A stretch of DNA of 64,000 nucleotides from Mycobacterium sp. E2479 (lineage in GTDB: Bacteria; Actinomycetota; Actinomycetes; Mycobacteriales; Mycobacteriaceae): assembly GCF_001667925.1 (NCBI RefSeq), contig NZ_LZJR01000068.1, positions 1 through 64,000 on the forward strand, given 5' to 3'. Within the stretch, counting starts at the first letter, position 1. Each line of letters starts with the position of its first letter. Below the pieces are notes generated by a model, which ran no database searches, was not told where the DNA came from, and worked only from the letters and a program-made list of their open reading frames with translations. A program made the position numbers and the translations under genes. Shown here one piece after another: positions 59,759 to 64,000 of this stretch.

Positions 59759-60856
59759 GTGACCGGCATCTCGCGGCGAGCATTCGGGCGGGTGGCAGCC
59801 GGCGCGGGCGTGCTCGGATCGGTCGGACTGGCCGATGGATGCGCGAAACCGGCTGGCGAGCATGCCACGTCCCGCGGTCCAACGCCGGCGCCGGGCAAGG
59901 GCGTGGGCTTCGTGCTCTCCCACGAGCAGTTCCGCACCGATCGGCTGGTGGCACAGGCTCAGGCGGCCGAGGAGGCCGGCTTTCGGTACGTGTGGGCCAG
60001 TGACCACATCCAGCCCTGGCAGGACAACGAAGGCCACGCGATGTTTCCCTGGCTGACGCTGGCGCTGGTCGGCAGCAAGACCAGTCGCGTTTCGTTCGGA
60101 ACCGGGGTCACGTGTCCCACCTATCGCTACCACCCGGCGACGGTCGCCCAGGCCTTCGCCTCCCTGGCGATCCTCAACCCGGGCAGGGTGTTTCTCGGCG
60201 TTGGCACCGGCGAGCGGCTCAACGAACAGGCCACCACCAACACCTACGGTAACTACGCCGAGCGCCACGACCGGCTGGCCGAAGCGATCGACCTGATCCG
60301 CCAACTGTGGAGTGGGTCGCGAATTTCCTTCTCGGGGCGGTATTTCCAGACGAATTCGCTGAAGCTCTACGATGTCCCGGCCACGCCCCCGCCGATTTTC
60401 GTGGCCGCCGCCGGCCCGAAGAGCGCGCGACTCGCCGGACAGCGCGGTGACGGCTGGATCACCCAGGCCCACGATGTGACGGATCCAAAACTGTTGGCGG
60501 CCTTCGCTGCCGGCGCGCAAAAGGCCGGCCGTGATGCCGGAACGCTGAGCAAGCGTGCCGAACTGTTCGCCGTCGTCGGCGACAACGCCATGGCGACCCG
60601 GGCCGCCACACTGTGGCGTTTCACGGCCGGGGCCGTCGATCAGCCCAATCCCGTCGAGATCCAGCGCGCGGCCGAGTCCAACCCCGTTGACAAGGTGTTA
60701 GCGGGCTGGACCGTCGGCACCGACCCAGCCACGCACATCGAGGCCGTGCAGCGTGTACTGGACGCCGGTGCCATCCCGTTCCTGCACTTTCCCCAGGACG
60801 ATCCCGTCGTCGCCATCGACTTCTACCGCGCGAACGTTTTACCGAAGCTGCGCTGA
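59759..60856 (+). CDS. fgd2: F420-dependent hydroxymycolic acid dehydrogenase Fgd2
   Basis: 365-residue LLM-class F420 enzyme, resembling remembered Mtb Rv0132c throughout. A twin-arginine signal (ISRRAFGRVAAGAGVLGSVGL) is followed by a lipobox-like ADGC (Asp at -2, atypical), so it is probably a Tat-exported lipoprotein. Catalytic-domain hallmarks: WASDHIQPWQDNEGHAMFPW, GTGVTCPTYRYHPATVAQAFA, VFLGVGTGERLNE. Converts hydroxymycolate to ketomycolate in the cell wall. GTG start after GGCGGGACGGG. Confidence 0.92.
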   Translation: MTGISRRAFGRVAAGAGVLGSVGLADGCAKPAGEHATSRGPTPAPGKGVGFVLSHEQFRTDRLVAQAQAAEEAGFRYVWASDHIQPWQDNEGHAMFPWLTLALVGSKTSRVSFGTGVTCPTYRYHPATVAQAFASLAILNPGRVFLGVGTGERLNEQATTNTYGNYAERHDRLAEAIDLIRQLWSGSRISFSGRYFQTNSLKLYDVPATPPPIFVAAAGPKSARLAGQRGDGWITQAHDVTDPKLLAAFAAGAQKAGRDAGTLSKRAELFAVVGDNAMATRAATLWRFTAGAVDQPNPVEIQRAAESNPVDKVLAGWTVGTDPATHIEAVQRVLDAGAIPFLHFPQDDPVVAIDFYRANVLPKLR

Positions 60857-60908
60857 ACGCGACCGCGCGGTTACGCGCGGTCGGCGAATCATGCAGAATC
60901 GGGGTCCT

Positions 60909-61610
60909 ATGGACGTTTCGGACCCGGGTTTCCACCACGCGCTGGCGGTGCGGATGGCCGAGCTCGCCCGCGGGCTGGCCGCGCCGCGCCGCCTCGAGCA
61001 GGTGCTTGGCGACGTGACCGCCATGGCGGTGGAGGTGATACCGGGAGCTGACGTCGCGGGTGTGCTGCTGGTGAAAAAGGGCGGCGACTTCGAATCGCTG
61101 GGCGAAACCGACGGCCTGGCCGCGCAGCTCGACAAGCTGCAGCACGACTTCGGTGAGGGGCCGTGTGCCGAGGCCGCCCTGCAGGAGACGATTGTGCGCA
61201 GCGACGACCTGCGTAGCGAGTCACGCTGGCCGAAATATGCGCCCGCCGCGGTCGAGCTCGGTGTGCTCAGCAGCCTGTCCTTCAAGCTGTACACCGCGGA
61301 TCGCACGGCCGGCGCACTGAACCTGTTCGGCCACCAAACCAATGTGTGGGACACCGAAAGCGAAACCATCGGGTCGGTGTTCGCCGCGCACGCCGCCGCG
61401 GCGATCCTGGCCGGAAGCCATGCGGAGCAACTGTATTCGGCGGTATCGACTCGGGACCGCATCGGTCAGGCCAAGGGCATCATCATGGAACGCTTCGGCG
61501 TCGACGACGTCCGGGCCTTCGAGTTGCTGCGGATGCTCTCGCAGGAGAACCAGATGAAACTCGTCGACATCGCCCAGCGGATCATCGAGACCCGCGGCGA
61601 GCGCGAATAG
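60909..61610 (+). CDS. GAF-ANTAR domain protein
   Basis: 233 residues. GAF sensor domain (about residues 25-160: DVTAMAVEVIPGADVAGVLLVKKGGDFESL, FGEGPCAEAALQETIVRSDDL, SLSFKLYTADRTAGALNLF) and a C-terminal ANTAR domain (about 175-230: TRDRIGQAKGIIMERFGVDDVRAFELLRMLSQ) that binds paired RNA hexaloops and prevents termination. Signal unknown. Inserted between fgd2 and fadE1 relative to my memory of Mtb. Confidence 0.88.
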   Translation: MDVSDPGFHHALAVRMAELARGLAAPRRLEQVLGDVTAMAVEVIPGADVAGVLLVKKGGDFESLGETDGLAAQLDKLQHDFGEGPCAEAALQETIVRSDDLRSESRWPKYAPAAVELGVLSSLSFKLYTADRTAGALNLFGHQTNVWDTESETIGSVFAAHAAAAILAGSHAEQLYSAVSTRDRIGQAKGIIMERFGVDDVRAFELLRMLSQENQMKLVDIAQRIIETRGERE

Positions 61611-61706
61611 GTCCTTGCCGGATACGAGCTGAAAGCCCCGCTCTAGGATGGGGTGGCTTCATCAACGAGTCCGGCGCGCCGTTGCGCCGGGGATTGGTTG
61701 GCCACC

Positions 61707-63002
61707 GTGTGGGACTTCGAAACAGACCCCGAGTACCAGGCAAAGCTGGACTGGGTCGAAAAGTTCATGGTCGAAGAGCTGGAACCGCTCGACCTGGTCG
61801 CCCTCGACCCCTACGACAAGCAAAACGCCGAGATGATGGCCATCCTGCGGCCGCTGCAACAGCAGGTGAAGGACCAGGGACTGTGGGCCGCTCACCTGCG
61901 CCCCGAGCTCGGCGGGCAGGGCTTCGGTCAGGTCAAGCTCGCGCTCCTGAATGAGATCCTCGGGCGTTCCCGTTGGGCGCCTTCGGTGTTCGGCTGTCAG
62001 GCACCGGATTCCGGCAACGCCGAGATCCTCGCGCTGTTTGGCACCGATGAGCAGAAGGCGCGCTACCTGCAGCCGCTGCTGGATGGCGAGATCACCTCGT
62101 GCTACTCGATGACCGAACCGCAGGGTGGTTCGGATCCGGGGATGTTCGTGACAACCGCGACCCGGGACGGAGACGACTGGGTCATCAACGGGGAGAAGTG
62201 GTTTTCCAGCAATGCCAAGCACGCGTCGTTCTTCATCGTGATGGCGGTGACCAAGCCGGATGCGCGCACGTACGACAAGATGTCGCTGTTCATCGTCCCG
62301 GGCGAGACACCCGGGATCGAGATCATCCGCAACGTCGCCGTAGGAGGCGAATCGGGCAGGCACGGCTCGCACGGATACGTCCGCTACAACGATGTGCGCG
62401 TCCCGGCCGACCATGTGCTCGGTGGCGAAGGCTCGGCGTTCATGATCGCCCAAACCCGACTCGGTGGTGGCCGAATCCATCACGCTATGCGAACTATTGC
62501 GTTGGCGCGAAAGGCTTTCGACATGATGTGCGAGCGCGCGGTCTCGCGCCAGACCAGGCACGGGAAACTGGCCGACTTCCAGATGACCCAGGAGAAGATC
62601 GCCGACAGCTGGATCCAGATCGAGCAGTTCAGGCTGCTGGTGCTGCGCACCGCGTGGTTGATCGACAAGCACCACGACTATCAGAAGGTCCGACGTGACA
62701 TCGCGGCGGTGAAGGTGGCCATGCCGCAGGTGCTGCATGATGTCGCCCAGCGAGCCCTGCACCTGCACGGCGCGCTGGGCGTCTCCGACGAGATGCCGTT
62801 CGTCAAGATGCTGGTAGCCGCCGAATCGCTGGGCATCGCCGACGGGGCCACCGAGCTGCACAAGATGACGGTCGCGCGCCGAACCCTGCATGAATATGAG
62901 CCGGTGACAACGCCTTTCCCCTCCGCCCATATCCCGACCCGGCGCGCCGAGGCGCAGGCGCGACTGGCCGAGCGGCTGGAACACGCGGTCGCCGAGTTTT
63001 AA
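61707..63002 (+). CDS. fadE1: Acyl-CoA dehydrogenase FadE1
   Basis: 431-residue acyl-CoA dehydrogenase, ACAD10/11-like as FadE2. YSMTEPQGGSDPGMFVTTATRDGDDWVINGEKWFSSNAKHASFFIV (FAD/substrate), GRIHHAMRTIALARKAFDMMCERAVSR, LHLHGALGVSDEMPFVKMLVAAESLGIADGATELH. GTG start gives the remembered N-terminus (VWDFETDPEYQAKLDWVEKFM). A TAGGAT -10-like element is at about 61652. Confidence 0.92.
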   Translation: MWDFETDPEYQAKLDWVEKFMVEELEPLDLVALDPYDKQNAEMMAILRPLQQQVKDQGLWAAHLRPELGGQGFGQVKLALLNEILGRSRWAPSVFGCQAPDSGNAEILALFGTDEQKARYLQPLLDGEITSCYSMTEPQGGSDPGMFVTTATRDGDDWVINGEKWFSSNAKHASFFIVMAVTKPDARTYDKMSLFIVPGETPGIEIIRNVAVGGESGRHGSHGYVRYNDVRVPADHVLGGEGSAFMIAQTRLGGGRIHHAMRTIALARKAFDMMCERAVSRQTRHGKLADFQMTQEKIADSWIQIEQFRLLVLRTAWLIDKHHDYQKVRRDIAAVKVAMPQVLHDVAQRALHLHGALGVSDEMPFVKMLVAAESLGIADGATELHKMTVARRTLHEYEPVTTPFPSAHIPTRRAEAQARLAERLEHAVAEF

Positions 63003-63095
63003 GGCGCGCCCCCCGTCGCGACACATAACCTGCGCACCCGACTCGCCGAGAAGAATATGCGTGGTTTATGTCTCGTGGCTGAGGCGCTGACGGCG

Positions 63096-63551
63096 TCAGG
63101 CGACGAAACGAACCACGCTTTCGGCCACACACGCCGGCTTGGCCGAGCCCTCGATCTCGACCGTGGTCGAGATGGTCGCCTGCACGGCGCCGTTACCGAC
63201 GTCATCGACGCTGACCAACGAACTCTGCGCGCGCACCCGAGAGCCGACGGGGACCGGGGCGGGGAACCGAACTTTATTGAGGCCGTAGTTGATTGCGAGC
63301 TTGATTCCGTTGACGGTGTAGATCTGGTGCTGCAGCCGCGGCAAAAGCGCCAAGGTCATGAAGCCGTGGGCGATGGTCGTGCCGAACGGACCCGACGCGG
63401 CCCGTTCCGGATCGACGTGGATCCACTGGTGATCGCCGGTCGCATCGGCGAACAGGTTGACGTCTTCCTGGGTGATGGTGACCCAGTCGCTGTGCCCGAG
63501 GTCTTCGCCCGCGGCAGCGGCGAGTTCGGTGACTGATTCGAAGGTGCGCAT
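63096..63551 (-). CDS. htdZ: MaoC-like (R)-hydratase HtdZ
   Basis: 151-residue single hot-dog (R)-3-hydroxyacyl dehydratase. Hydratase-2 motif FADATGDHQWIHVDPERA (catalytic Asp/His) and FGTTIAHGFMTLALLP, same length as Rv0130. Hydrates enoyl-CoA during fatty acid degradation. AAGGAG Shine-Dalgarno element and a TATTGT -10-like element precede the ATG. Convergent with fadE1. Confidence 0.93.
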   Translation of the reverse strand: MRTFESVTELAAAAGEDLGHSDWVTITQEDVNLFADATGDHQWIHVDPERAASGPFGTTIAHGFMTLALLPRLQHQIYTVNGIKLAINYGLNKVRFPAPVPVGSRVRAQSSLVSVDDVGNGAVQATISTTVEIEGSAKPACVAESVVRFVA

Positions 63552-63696
63552 TGAAGTTTCTCCTTGGTTTCGGCTGCTAACAATAGCGCCGGGCATCGAT
63601 GCCCGGGCATCCGGCCGAGGCACCGACCGGTTTGTCCGAAGCAGCCGCGGGTAGTAGCCGGTGGACACAACCTCCAACCGCACGGAAGGCCACCGC

Positions 63697-63981
63697 ATGC
63701 CCGACGTGACCGCGCACCACGGCATCTTCAAGGACACCTACCTGCACGTCGACGACACCGGCGGCGCGGGTTCGCCGCGCAGCGACAAGCCCCTCACCGG
63801 GTACACCTACGAGAACCTCACCAAAGACCTGCACTCCCTCATCGAGCCTCTCGAACTGCGGGATATCACGCTCTCGGACCGCCATGACCGCCGCCCAGTC
63901 GGCCCACGGGGGGCCGGGGCTGAGCAGCACGTCGAACAGCCGCCAAACGTGCATAAACGCGGCGGTGAGCACACCAAGTGA
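63697..63981 (+). pseudogene. Truncated alpha/beta-hydrolase remnant
   Basis: The reading starts MPDVTAHHGIFKDTYLHVDDTGGAG, the usual N-terminus of a non-heme chloroperoxidase/RutD-type hydrolase. It skips the oxyanion strand and continues at SPRSDKPLTGYTYENLTKDLHSLIEPLELRDITL (normally preceded by YDRRGFG), then becomes unrelated DRHDRRPVG. So about 40 residues and the entire catalytic triad are missing. Degenerate; no functional product expected. Confidence 0.6.
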
Positions 63982-64000
63982 AACCAGCCTGCCGCCGACG
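63870..64000 (-). other. Possible gene fragment entering from the right edge
   Basis: Minus-strand frame open from the right edge: VGGRLVSLGVLTAAFMHVWRLFD and LLSPGPPWADWAAVMA, a hydrophobic, membrane-like stretch that then runs into the hydrolase remnant without recognisable family. It may be the C-terminus of a truncated membrane protein. Too little is visible to name it. Confidence 0.3.

Noticed and set aside
59713-60520. N-terminal extension of the GNAT frame across fgd2
   Set aside because: The extension is antisense to fgd2; the 201-residue form matches the family length.

Overview
The window is high-GC actinobacterial DNA. Its gene order matches one arm of the Mycobacterium tuberculosis (Mtb) chromosome, running from the mce1 operon (about Rv0170) down to htdZ (Rv0130). 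I recalled that order from memory and did not align it. Extra genes absent from Mtb at this locus (Dps, a 15.8-kb catabolic block, a DesA3-like desaturase, a sulfotransferase) and missing PE genes point to a non-tuberculous, probably slow-growing Mycobacterium. I saw no tRNA, rRNA, CRISPR array, transposase or phage gene.

Layout. (1) 1-5917: mce1 lipid importer on the minus strand, fadD5 - yrbE1A - yrbE1B - mce1A - mce1B (cut by the left edge), with the GntR regulator gene mce1R divergent and a strong palindrome between them. (2) 6006-8965: mce1R, a 54-bp tandem repeat, an SRPBCC protein, a hot-dog thioesterase and adhE1. (3) 8962-24728: an accessory block inserted between the adhE1 and Rv0161 orthologues. 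It encodes a P450, alcohol dehydrogenases, a decayed flavin monooxygenase, hydrolase and lactonase, an HpcH aldolase, a CoA-transferase, an acyl-CoA dehydrogenase, an F420/LLM oxidoreductase, two double hot-dog thioesterases, several proteins of unknown function and, at its right end, a TetR regulator. A 27-bp bipartite motif occurs at four of its promoters, including that of the TetR gene. I propose that the block is a self-regulated pathway for a cyclic, terpene- or steroid-like carbon source. (4) 24725-32854: FAD oxidase, DNA-3-methyladenine glycosylase I, an SDR and a DapB-like dehydrogenase, TetR, a 41-residue protein and the three-gene transhydrogenase operon pntAa-pntAb-pntB.

(5) 33172-42656: DUF1348 protein, fadE2, ptpB, SDR, aldehyde dehydrogenase, an inserted LytR-CpsA-Psr protein, two SAM methyltransferases and TetR. 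(6) 42659-51373: pirin, Dps with a SigF-type promoter and a hairpin terminator, AlkA-like glycosylase, small SnoaL and DUF427 proteins, a third methyltransferase, an NAD-dependent epimerase, MsrA, and cyp138 divergent from its TetR gene across two identical-format palindromes. (7) 51479-58652: a lone molybdate-binding Mop domain, ephF, sulfotransferase / TetR / DUF1214, and a desaturase-reductase pair opposite a FabR-like repressor with palindromes over both start codons. (8) 58687-64000: acidic DUF5709 protein, GNAT, the F420-dependent fgd2, a GAF-ANTAR protein, fadE1, htdZ and gene debris at the right edge.

Most of the content concerns lipid import, activation, beta-oxidation and modification, plus redox defence (MsrA, Dps, transhydrogenase). 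Most genes in operons overlap by 1-4 bases (ATGA/GTGA). Start codons were chosen by Shine-Dalgarno spacing, operon overlap and remembered family N-termini; many are GTG and two are TTG.
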